NCBI RefSeq assembly: GCF_003589595.1
Contig: NW_020654289.1
Coordinates: 6,203,692-6,267,691 of the forward strand
Length of the DNA: 64,000 nucleotides
Origin: Hyposmocoma kahamanoa
Lineage: Eukaryota > Arthropoda > Insecta > Lepidoptera > Cosmopterigidae
Reading direction: 5' to 3'
In this document: positions 60,201 through 64,000 of the stretch, piece by piece
Layout: every line of letters begins with the position of its first letter
Numbering within the stretch: position 1 is the first letter of the stretch
Program-made: the position numbers and the translations under genes
The notes under the pieces: model-generated
Database searches by the model: none
The model's input: the letters and a program-made list of their open reading frames with translations, nothing else
Told to the model about the DNA's origin: nothing

Positions 60201-62911
60201 TCATCTCAATTTTCCTACTTTCGTCAGATCCTCTTAATTGTATATACTTCCATTTCCAGGTGTGAGACCCTGCGTAGTAATGTGCGCATCAGGCGCAGGC
60301 AGGTCAGCAGCAATGATAGCCGTGGACATCTGCACGCGAGCGCTGGCAGCGGGCATCGCTGACGTGCCTCGAGTTGTGCGAGAGCTTCGCGCGCAACGTC
60401 CTCACTCGCTCTCCAATAGGCATCACTATATCTTTTTGTATAAGGTTTGTACGTTTTCTTCTAATGTCTTGTAATACTTTTGAATACATTGCAATTGTTA
60501 TTTCATGCTCTGCTTAAAGAACAACTAATATAACGACTCATCCGTAGAACAAAGATCTATGTGCAAGACTACTTGTTCTCAGGGCATAGTACATTTCGTT
60601 GGTTCTTCTTCGGATGGATGGCAGATCGACCTCTGTTCGATTTTATATTTCCTAAACGAAATAAGATGTATAAATTCTCAAAATACCTTTACGTAGGCCT
60701 TAGTTTGAGTAACGAAATTATGTATTTATTATCTTTTCGCTATATAATCACATCGGATTGTGTTCTTCGGATGAGTCCATAAATATTGTTAATAATGATC
60801 AATAGTAATTAATAATTTACGTGACATACAATAAATACTCTACCAAGTTTTATTATTTATTATATATTTATATACTTAATAAAAACTGTATTTTCTTACA
60901 AGATTTCCACACATGATTTCATTTTAAAATCTCAATCATGTATAATAATAACTTACACACTCAAGATAGCCCCGCACTAGGGAAACCGTGTCGCGGGTGC
61001 CATGGGATAGACAACGACAAATTACACCCAAACTCATGCGAGAAATAAATGTAGGCCATACAAATATTTCTCCCGGCCCGGGAATCGAGCCTGGGACCTC
61101 TGTGTGGCAATCCGGTGGCATGGTAACCGTTCGGCATGGTAACAGAGGCAGTTTTGCTTAATCGTGTATAAAACATGTTTTATTTATCTCTACATTTCGA
61201 ACATGTTGCAATGTTGTTCATGGTCTCGAATGAATTTTATACTATTCTGGTCTCTCTACTCAACTCTGATCCCTTGAGAAGACTACGGACGTTGCTGCAC
61301 ATCCGAAACGTCGAGGTAAATAAGATATGTTTTATACACGATTAAGCGCACTTCGCATGATCAACACTCATATGACGAACGGCTATGTAGTAGAATTCCT
61401 GCCTGCAGACTTGTTCCCTGAACGGTATAACTTGGACCGTATCTAGGCGAGAGTGAATAGGCATTATTTAGGTGTGCATGCTCTATCGTCGACTTCATCG
61501 TCACTTTCCATCAGGTGAGATGGAAACCACATACGCAATTATTTCTTAAATAAAAAAGTCCCGATGTTAAAATTAAGTAATATAGCAATATCGGGAAAAT
61601 AAAAAGAAGTCATACCGTGGTAAGAAACCTGATACTAGTGATAATCATTAAGTAATATATTCTCTTAGTTCATAAAAAACTGTCCTCTAAAGTTTTTTTA
61701 CTTTTTTTGGTGGTACAACAACACGTAACACACTACAAATAATACTTACAAGTACTACATATATCGCACTGCTATTACAATAGTGTTATAATTCAAAATA
61801 TGTGAAAGTCAAGATTATACCATTATTGAACGTAAAATTTGATTCTCTACACTGACGTGCCATAAAAATAAAACTGTCTTTAGAATATTGCACGAAACAA
61901 CTGAAAAGAGATATCGACTTCACTCAAAATGAGACACGCTTTATGTGAGCTAGTTCTGGCCAAAACAGACCTTATTCAAAAATATAAAATTATCTATTCT
62001 CTTTTGTTTTTAAATATATTTGGCAAATAGGAAATTGTTTGTAATAATCTAAAAACTGTACATACATTTTAATTATCTTTCACGGGAAACGATTAATTCG
62101 TTTTTCATCGATTCTGAGAAAATACACTTTTTGAGTTAATACACTATTCTATTAATAGTGCAATATAACATTATAAATCTGATAGGAAATGAAACTATTT
62201 TGCCGGATTTAAATCTGGTTCCATGGTCTTGTAAAGGGCCCGAAACGTCGGTTTGTTTGAAAAAACAAATATACGCGATTTAAATCCGGAAAAATAGTAT
62301 CATTTCCTATGTGTAACAATCGCGAAAACCTAAGAACTCGATTATAAATCTGATATTCAATTATAATTATACACAACATTTACATTATGACAATATATAA
62401 TATAAAAGGAAAGACGTTAAACAATATAAGGACGCTATTTTTTGCTTATTCTAGTGTGCAGTGTTGTTTTGAAGCACTTAAAAAATGTCATGCTGGGAAC
62501 ATAATATGATATTATATGAGTTCGTGGAATTACATCTATTTGCCTAAGTTTTATTGAAATCGGTTACTGGAAAGTGTGCGAAACCGGATTCGTCCCCTAG
62601 TTTGCCACCCTTAGACATGGAACATTTTCTTCAAATTTAAATGGGATGACAACTGAGGTAGCGTACTCTTTCCAACAAAAATAAGTATCATAGAAGTCGG
62701 TTCACAAATGCCAGAGTTATCGCGTAACATAAATACAAACAAAAAAAAACATGCAGTCGAATGGAGAATCTCCTCTTTTTATTCGGTCGGTTAAAAAAGA
62801 TTATATTTTCAATATTCTGGTTTAGTTGCGTGACCAACATTTATTTTCTCTTTTCAGGTTCTGAGTGAATACGGTAACAAGTTGATGGGTGGTGGAGTAG
62901 ACACGATCTAA
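38933..62911 (+). CDS. Mucin-stalked receptor-type PTP-like protein (probable pseudophosphatase), 10 coding exons
   Basis: Joined exons: 38933-38966, 39916-41949, 42270-43693, 54797-54961, 57054-57290, 58346-58483, 58881-59166, 59407-59595, 60260-60444, 62858-62911. Every junction is GT-AG and keeps frame; the total is 1581 residues plus stop. Order: signal peptide (about 1-29), Ser/Thr/Pro-rich ectodomain with one Cys, membrane helix about 1142-1167, RRRGRR stop-transfer, NPAY at 1213-1216, then one PTP domain. PTP landmarks seen are KNRY (1264-1267), EYINANY, a QGP-like [18 protein letters not shown] in place of WPD (Ala1406), and MCASGAGRS with Cys1511 and Arg1517. Active PTPs use the WPD Asp as general acid and Q-loop Gln to place water; these are Ala, Ser1554 and His1558 here. 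Inferred role: cell-surface receptor that binds rather than cleaves phosphotyrosine. The WPA recalls IA-2 (PTPRN), but the ectodomain is unlike it. I do not recognise a named orthologue. Uncertain points are the 11-kb exon 3-4 join and the start codon. Confidence 0.85.
38967..39915 (+). other. Intron 1 (0.95 kb) with AT microsatellite
   Basis: Contains an (AT)n tract at 39220-39259 followed by poly-A and TTATT-rich sequence to about 39330. No ORF of interest; the short frames over the microsatellite are compositional artefacts. Confidence 0.7.
39220..39259. repeat. (AT)n microsatellite
   Basis: About 20 uninterrupted TA units in intron 1, likely length-polymorphic. Confidence 0.97.
39916..41949 (+). 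CDS. Exon 2: signal-peptide core and first half of mucin-like ectodomain
   Basis: The acceptor is tttcag at 39910-39915 and the donor g|gtgagt at 41950; about 678 codons are open throughout. It opens with the hydrophobic [11 protein letters not shown] core, with likely cleavage around residues 27-31. The rest is Ser/Thr/Pro-rich, with a seven-residue repeat PVSSSTT, an almost pure Glu/Asp run at residues 177-190, and a single Cys within DDDCDND. No folded domain is recognisable. Exon end phase 1 matches exon 3. The unspliced frame runs on to a stop at 41979-41981. Confidence 0.9.
42270..43693 (+). CDS. Exon 3: Thr-rich mucin-like ectodomain and transmembrane helix
   Basis: The acceptor is ttacag ending at 42269. 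The first two bases complete an Asp codon with the G of exon 2. The sequence is dense in Thr and Ser (runs such as [11 protein letters not shown], many ETTT and TTTE units), has no cysteine, and carries several N-x-S/T sites. The last 25 residues, [20 protein letters not shown] then LVGLL, form most of a membrane helix. The donor ttg|gtaagc at 43694 is phase 0, matching exon 4, which continues LVV then RRRGRR. The intron to exon 2 is only 320 bp. Confidence 0.9.
43694..43838 (+). promoter_or_regulatory. Possible alternative terminal exon: readthrough tail plus intronic poly(A) signal
   Basis: If the exon 3 donor is not used, the frame continues [11 protein letters not shown] and stops at 43727-43729, giving a membrane protein with an 11-residue tail and no phosphatase domain. 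An AATAAA lies at 43833-43838, and an imperfect 23-bp inverted repeat (43811-43833 with 43849-43871, 20 of 23 matching) places this signal in or at its loop. A U-rich stretch follows. All of this is seen; use in transcripts is inferred. Confidence 0.4.
46030..46670. mobile_element. Inverted-repeat element with GGGTTAAAACC ends, split by family B
   Basis: Left AGCAGTGGGTAAAAACCC and right (inverted) AGAGTGGGCCCAGGTTTT with further GGGTTTTAACCC motifs; hairpin ACCCGGCG...CGCCGGGT at about 46638-46665. A B copy sits within. Confidence 0.5.
46258..46425 (-). repeat. Family B copy, truncated
   Basis: CAAGTGACGGGACGAACATA to GACATGTCCCATATT. Confidence 0.83.
47545..47680 (-). repeat. Family I SINE 3' part
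   Basis: Reading minus: TCCGCCACGCTGGCCCAAAT region, GAGACCCGTGG and AACCTGCATGG. Confidence 0.5.
48080..48242 (-). repeat. Family B copy, diverged
   Basis: GAAGTTGTGCGCCTGGTGG to GTAGTTTCACCAGCATTC. Confidence 0.72.
48699..49225 (+). repeat. Family I tRNA-derived SINE, interrupted
   Basis: 5' part 48699-48805: GCCGTGGCAGCCTAATGGTG (A box), ATGTTCGAATCCC (B box), CTCTGAGTTTCTCGGAATTC. 3' part from about 49055: GAAATTTAATTTGAAATTTA to CCCAGCAGTGGGA and a GATGATGATGA tail. About 250 bp of unrelated sequence lies between. Confidence 0.72.
49520..49612 (-). repeat. Family J tRNA-like SINE fragment
   Basis: CCGGCTGGATTCGAACCAACG, as at 11.15 kb. Confidence 0.6.
50255..50420. other. GC-rich island in intron 3
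   Basis: Markedly GC-rich with many CpG (GGAGCGCGGGTCG, GCGCGAGCGCCATCGCG, CGGGCGCCGGGACC). A minus-strand ORF covers it (50240-50494) but resembles no family. Could be an old SINE, a regulatory region or noncoding RNA. Confidence 0.4.
51010..51100 (-). other. GC-rich patch with a minus-strand donor consensus
   Basis: Reading minus it is open ([19 protein letters not shown]) and is followed by CAG|GTAAGTAG. NRF1-like TGCGCAGGCGC is also present. No acceptor or partner exon found; a coding call is not justified. Confidence 0.3.
51286..51494 (+). repeat. Family A SINE, copy 8
   Basis: CAACGCCTCCGTTACCATGC, GGTCTCGGGTTCAATTCCCG (B box), to GTGTGTGCGTTATTATAAAA. Confidence 0.9.
51497..51650 (+). 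repeat. Family B 3' half, fused to SINE A tail
   Basis: TTATGTCTCAGCGTGACGGG to GCCCCTTGACATCATAAAAA, beginning directly after the SINE tail. Confidence 0.8.
52522..52728. mobile_element. TIR element of about 207 bp
   Basis: Left CTATAGTCCGTTTGTTTAGG and right (inverted) CTATAGTCCATTTGTTTAGG; AT-rich centre. Confidence 0.68.
52756..52985 (+). repeat. Family I tRNA-derived SINE, shortened
   Basis: GCCGTGGTGGCTTAATGG (A box), GGTTCGAGTCCGGG (B box), TTTCTCGGAATTT, GAAATTTAATTTGAAATTTA and a short 3' end (CATCAGTGGGACG). Confidence 0.78.
53758..54163 (+). repeat. Family K repeat, near complete
   Basis: GCCGACCTCGAAAAT, TTTGCCACCCTTAGAGGTG, GAGGTACCCTCTTTCC, ATTGAGAATTGTCGGTTAA. Confidence 0.75.
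54195..54405 (+). repeat. Family B copy
   Basis: AGCTCTTTGTGAAAAAGC to CTTCACTTGGTATTATAA; end deleted between GGCATTG and CTTCACTTGG. Confidence 0.8.
54407..54644. mobile_element. TIR element of about 238 bp in intron 3
   Basis: Left AATTCTAGGGTCGAGAGACT and right (inverted) AATTCTAGTGTCGGCGGACT, both continuing AAAGCACATAAG. A third, internal copy of ACTTATGTGCTTTAG is at about 54558. Confidence 0.75.
54797..54961 (+). CDS. Exon 4: end of membrane helix, stop-transfer and juxtamembrane region
   Basis: The acceptor is ttcttgcag ending at 54796 and the donor gag|gtaaag at 54962; there are 55 codons, phase 0 at both ends. It starts [10 protein letters not shown], closing the helix of exon 3 with a strong positive cluster on the cytosolic side. 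It then reads [13 protein letters not shown] and ends [14 protein letters not shown] fits the NPxY consensus bound by PTB domains and endocytic adaptors (established for the motif; use here is inferred). Codon use is GC-rich compared with the intron around it. Confidence 0.88.
55704..56260 (+). repeat. Family I SINE split by a LINE-type insert
   Basis: 5' part 55704-55770 (CTTGGTAGCCTACTGGTTTAA, TTTCAAGTAGAGGCAGTG). A (GAATA)n-tailed insert follows at 55769-56000. The SINE resumes near 56017: GGGTTCGAATCTGGGTTCGC, through GCCAGCGTGGCGGACTGTGG to GCTCAGCAGTGAGACG. Confidence 0.72.
55769..56000 (-). mobile_element. LINE 3'-end-like insert with (TATTC)n tail
   Basis: (GAATA)n at 55769-55795, then TCGTTTATTTCATGTTATCA and AT-rich sequence; inserted in a family I SINE. 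Confidence 0.5.
56340..56640 (-). mobile_element. CR1-like LINE 3' end
   Basis: AATAGAATAGCATAGAAATCG then, at about 56607, GACGCTGATTTTCAGTGGGCC, as in the 12.6 and 21.45-kb elements. Confidence 0.6.
56641..57053. other. Rest of intron 4; GC-richer segment before exon 5
   Basis: 56860-57000 is GC-richer than intron average and contains CACGTG (E-box) and an 18-codon ORF from 56836. No splice pair found, so no alternative exon is called. Confidence 0.4.
57054..57290 (+). CDS. Exon 5: start of PTP domain (KNRY loop)
   Basis: The acceptor is gattacag ending at 57053 and the donor acg|gtaagt at 57291; 79 codons, phase 0-0. It contains the N-terminal helix region with EFAEIPSV, then [17 protein letters not shown], the conserved phosphotyrosine-recognition loop of PTPs (Tyr1267 equals Tyr46 of PTP1B), and EYINANYIT, the start of the core sheet. 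These elements are intact, so the phosphotyrosine pocket entrance looks preserved. Confidence 0.93.
57389..57545 (-). repeat. Family H tRNA-derived SINE (intron 5)
   Basis: Reading minus: GTCACGGGTTCGATTCCCGG is a clean B box; the body includes TAAATTGGTTCTGATCTGGG. Related scraps at 17.0, 24.0 and 31.8 kb. Confidence 0.75.
57805..58060 (+). repeat. Family K repeat (intron 5)
   Basis: TGGAATTACATCTATTTGCC, TTTGCCACCCTTAGAGGTGG, CTTTTTAAAGTCGGGTAAAA. Confidence 0.75.
58346..58483 (+). CDS. Exon 6: PTP core strand and helix
   Basis: The acceptor is atttcag ending at 58345 and the donor gtt|gtaagt at 58484; 46 codons, phase 0-0. It reads [18 protein letters not shown] and [18 protein letters not shown]. 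Canonical PTPs have YIATQGPL here; this one has QAPL, a Gly-to-Ala change. DFWRMVWE is fully canonical. It joins exon 7 as ENGV|EKC, the usual PTP order. Confidence 0.93.
58881..59166 (+). CDS. Exon 7: PTP domain through the altered WPD loop
   Basis: The acceptor is ttttttcag ending at 58880 and the donor g|gttagt at 59167; 95 codons plus one base (phase 1). It begins [11 protein letters not shown]; canonical PTPs have a Trp where Leu stands. The segment [19 protein letters not shown] aligns with the usual R-x-V-x-x-F-x-x-WPDxGVPD region. The codon that should be Asp is GCA (Ala1406, 59064-59066). Asp-to-Ala here abolishes general-acid catalysis in characterised PTPs. The reading frame is otherwise clean, so this is not decay. 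Confidence 0.93.
59407..59595 (+). CDS. Exon 8: 63-codon insert between WPD loop and P-loop
   Basis: The acceptor is ttttccag ending at 59406 and the donor g|gtatgt at 59596. The exon is 189 nt with phase 1 at both ends, so skipping would leave the frame intact. The residues are polar and low in hydrophobics ([21 protein letters not shown]), suggesting a disordered loop. With it, the WPA Ala and catalytic Cys are 105 residues apart; in PTP1B the matching distance is 34. Without it the spacing is 42. Acceptor, donor and open frame support it as coding. Confidence 0.85.
59929..60060. mobile_element. GC-rich foldback element in intron 8
   Basis: Outer ends GTAGCATGGCTA and inverted GTAGCATAGCATA; inner 23-bp arms 59971-59993 and 60022-60044 (TTGAAATAAGCGCGCGCT..) pair with one mismatch. 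Confidence 0.75.
60260..60444 (+). CDS. Exon 9: PTP P-loop (MCASGAGRS) and Q-loop region
   Basis: The acceptor is tttccag ending at 60259 and the donor aag|gtttgt at 60445. It reads [20 protein letters not shown]: the CX5R signature is kept (Cys1511 at 60283-60285, Arg1517 at 60301-60303), but the preceding His is Met and the Ser-Ala pair after Cys is reversed. The Q-loop region [16 protein letters not shown] aligns with the usual RAQRxxMVQTxxQYxF, with Ser and His in place of the two Gln. The exon is notably GC-rich. Confidence 0.93.
60534..60777. mobile_element. Family M TIR element, copy 2 (intron 9)
   Basis: CGACTCATCCGTAGAACAAAG at the left; GGATGAGTC at the right; interior parallels 19871-20126. 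Confidence 0.78.
60941..61151 (-). repeat. Family A SINE, copy 9 (intron 9)
   Basis: Full body and B box (GGCTCGATTCCCGG, minus) with a small duplication GGCATGGTAACC at the head. Confidence 0.9.
61157..61346. mobile_element. Family D foldback element, complete (intron 9)
   Basis: Begins CTTAATCGTGTATAAAACAT and ends with its inverse; about 45-bp arms including TTTATCTCTACATTTCGAAC against GTTTATTT-type sequence, around a centre of about 100 bp. Confidence 0.8.
61385..61530 (-). repeat. Family O repeat, copy 3 (intron 9)
   Basis: Inverted relative to 9777-9920: TTCCTGCCTGCAGACTTGTTC, ATGCTCTATCGTCGACTTCA, TTTCCATCAGGTGAGATGG. Confidence 0.65.
61762..62165 (+). mobile_element. Family L TIR element, intact length (intron 9)
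   Basis: TATCGCACTGCTATTACAAT at the left, ATAGTGCAATA at the right; 404 bp, noncoding; interior matches 20450-20707. Confidence 0.78.
62183..62309. mobile_element. Family C element, deleted centre (intron 9)
   Basis: TAGGAAATGAAACTATTTTG to its inverse; left arm shortened so only 127 bp remain. Right flank ATGTGTAACAATCGCGAAAA equals that of the 19.26-kb copy, so the true element boundary may lie further right. Confidence 0.78.
62520..62793 (+). repeat. Family K repeat (intron 9)
   Basis: TGGAATTACATCTATTTGCC, TTTGCCACCCTTAGACATGG, ATTCGGTCGGTTAAAAAAGA; lies 65 bp before the exon 10 acceptor. Confidence 0.75.
62858..62911 (+). CDS. Exon 10: C-terminal 17 residues and stop
   Basis: The acceptor is ctcttttcag ending at 62857. 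It reads [17 protein letters not shown] then TAA at 62909-62911. VLSEYGN continues the last PTP helix (YIFLYK|VLSEYG, as in YxFxxxALxE of active PTPs). The protein ends shortly after this helix, so there is no second PTP domain. The final VDTI could be read as a class I PDZ-type end only loosely (x-T-x-hydrophobic shifted by one); I do not claim it. Confidence 0.88.
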   Translation, partial: VLSEYGNKLMGGGVDTI

Positions 62912-63360
62912 GTCCAGGTCATCGCTAAGTTCATTTGCGTAAAACTAGGACATCTTCATGCGAAACAAGTTCCATGACAATTGTTATATTTCCTAAGTTT
63001 ATTGAGAAAACATTGGATTAATAATTTAATATACCAAAGTATAAGTTACTAGATCTCTAGATATTGTCGCTCAAAAAAGAAATATATTTTGTTCGAGCAT
63101 TTTTTATCTGTTACATATTTCGTTCCCAGATTACGTAATGATATTTAGATCATTTAGATTTTGATAAGTTTGTATATAAATATTTGTTCATTTTATTTGA
63201 CGAACAATTTTATTTTTATTTATTTTAGAGATCATATTTTCACTAGTCTGTATATTGAAAAGTCCCTGTTTAAGGGGTTTTTGTTTCCTGTTTTTTTAAT
63301 TCAGAAGTCTAGCATAATATGTCACAATCTACCATAATAAAGAATAATAAAATTAGTGTG
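62912..63360 (+). terminator. 3' UTR with poly(A) signal
   Basis: No ORF. The AATAAA at 63336-63341 is followed by a GT-rich run (attagtgtgtgagatctgctgtg), the usual arrangement for 3'-end cleavage near 63355-63362. Further AATAAA hexamers at 63801-63806 and 63916-63921 could serve longer transcripts. Confidence 0.6.
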
Positions 63361-64000
63361 TGAGATCTGCTGTGATTTCTACTAACCTTATTCTAAGCTG
63401 TAAAAATACTAACCTGATTTAATACATAGAATTAAATACTCTGTGGTATTTTGTGAGTAGCTGGTTTCATATTGACCATTTTTTTTCTGGCTTACTGGAA
63501 AATTATAAAGTATTTATAATAGAGGAGGTAAGAAAACGTATGTAGCTCCGATTGGTTTGTATTTCAATTCAGCAAATGTTTTTGAACTTGCTTTTTTACT
63601 TTCACTATAGTTTTTATTATAATTATTTGTTACGAAAGTTTGAGGGTAATACGTAATATTGAAAAGTATCTTAACTGATGGGACGCTTTCTAAGTACTTT
63701 ACAAATATTTTGTTAAAGTGTTGTTACACATTTTACTAATTAATTATAAGTTTGTTATGTATATATGTAATATTTCAATGCAGCTAACGGAAATGTCGGG
63801 AATAAATTTGTTTAAAAAAATCAAAGCATTTAACATAATGTAGAAAGTAAAAGAATATATTTTGCACTGTTTCAACCCACACATAGGTATTAGTAATTAA
63901 ACATTATAGTAAAAGAATAAATATATAAAGACCAAAAAATATATATGTTATTTGCCCTACGACTACTATAAGGATCTGATTTGTAAAGAATATAATAAAT

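Noticed and set aside
60961..61176. 71-codon ORF and its overlapping frame
   Set aside because: SINE A body in intron 9, not coding.
62183..62309. Regulatory palindrome specific to the receptor
   Set aside because: It is a deletion derivative of transposon family C present elsewhere in the window.
1..64000. CRISPR arrays, prophage, bacterial operons, defence islands
   Set aside because: No regularly spaced repeats or prokaryotic gene order; introns and SINEs show nuclear eukaryotic DNA.

Overview
The window looks like nuclear DNA from a moth or butterfly (Lepidoptera). It is AT-rich, its one clear gene is split by GT-AG introns, and it is crowded with short tRNA-derived SINEs, small inverted-repeat DNA elements, LINE 3' ends and anonymous repeats in styles I associate with lepidopteran genomes. 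There is no operon structure, CRISPR array, rRNA or functional tRNA. The order is inferred from these features and the species cannot be named.

One gene carries the biological interest. It runs on the + strand from an exon beginning near 38878 to a stop at 62911 and a poly(A) signal at 63336. Ten coding exons were assembled by splice sites and codon phase, and they join in frame into a predicted 1581-residue receptor. In order it has a signal peptide (split by intron 1), about 1110 residues of Ser/Thr/Pro-rich mucin-like ectodomain with a single cysteine, one membrane helix, an Arg-rich stop-transfer sequence, a juxtamembrane stretch with an NPAY motif, and one protein tyrosine phosphatase (PTP) domain. 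That domain keeps the P-loop Cys and Arg but has lost the WPD aspartate (WPA), the His before the Cys (Met) and both Q-loop glutamines. It is therefore probably a pseudophosphatase. Exon 8 is a 63-codon insert with the same phase at both ends, lying between the WPD loop and the P-loop. Reading through the donor of exon 3 gives a short membrane-anchored tail followed by a poly(A) signal, so a phosphatase-free isoform is possible.

Layout: 1-38.8 kb holds no gene I can support, only repeats, decayed LINE reverse transcriptases (15.8-17.0, 17.2-17.56 and 21.2-22.7 kb) and unremarkable AT-rich DNA. An acceptor just upstream of the start exon implies at least one 5' noncoding exon further left, so part of this stretch may be a first intron. 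38.9-43.7 kb holds exons 1-3 (signal peptide, ectodomain, membrane helix). 43.7-54.8 kb is an 11-kb repeat-bearing intron. 54.8-62.9 kb holds exons 4-10 (cytoplasmic region). 62.9-64 kb is the 3' UTR and flank.

Repeat families are lettered for cross-reference. A: tRNA-derived SINE (9 copies). B: about 300-bp anonymous repeat (about 21 copies). C: TAGGAAATG inverted-repeat element. D: TTAATCGTG inverted-repeat element. E: CATCGAG inverted-repeat element. H, I and J: further tRNA-like SINEs. K: repeat ending in a GTCGGTT motif. L: TATCGCACTG inverted-repeat element. M: CGACTCATCC inverted-repeat element. N: TIR element at 6.85 kb. O: anonymous repeat seen three times. All family membership comes from comparing copies by eye within this window.
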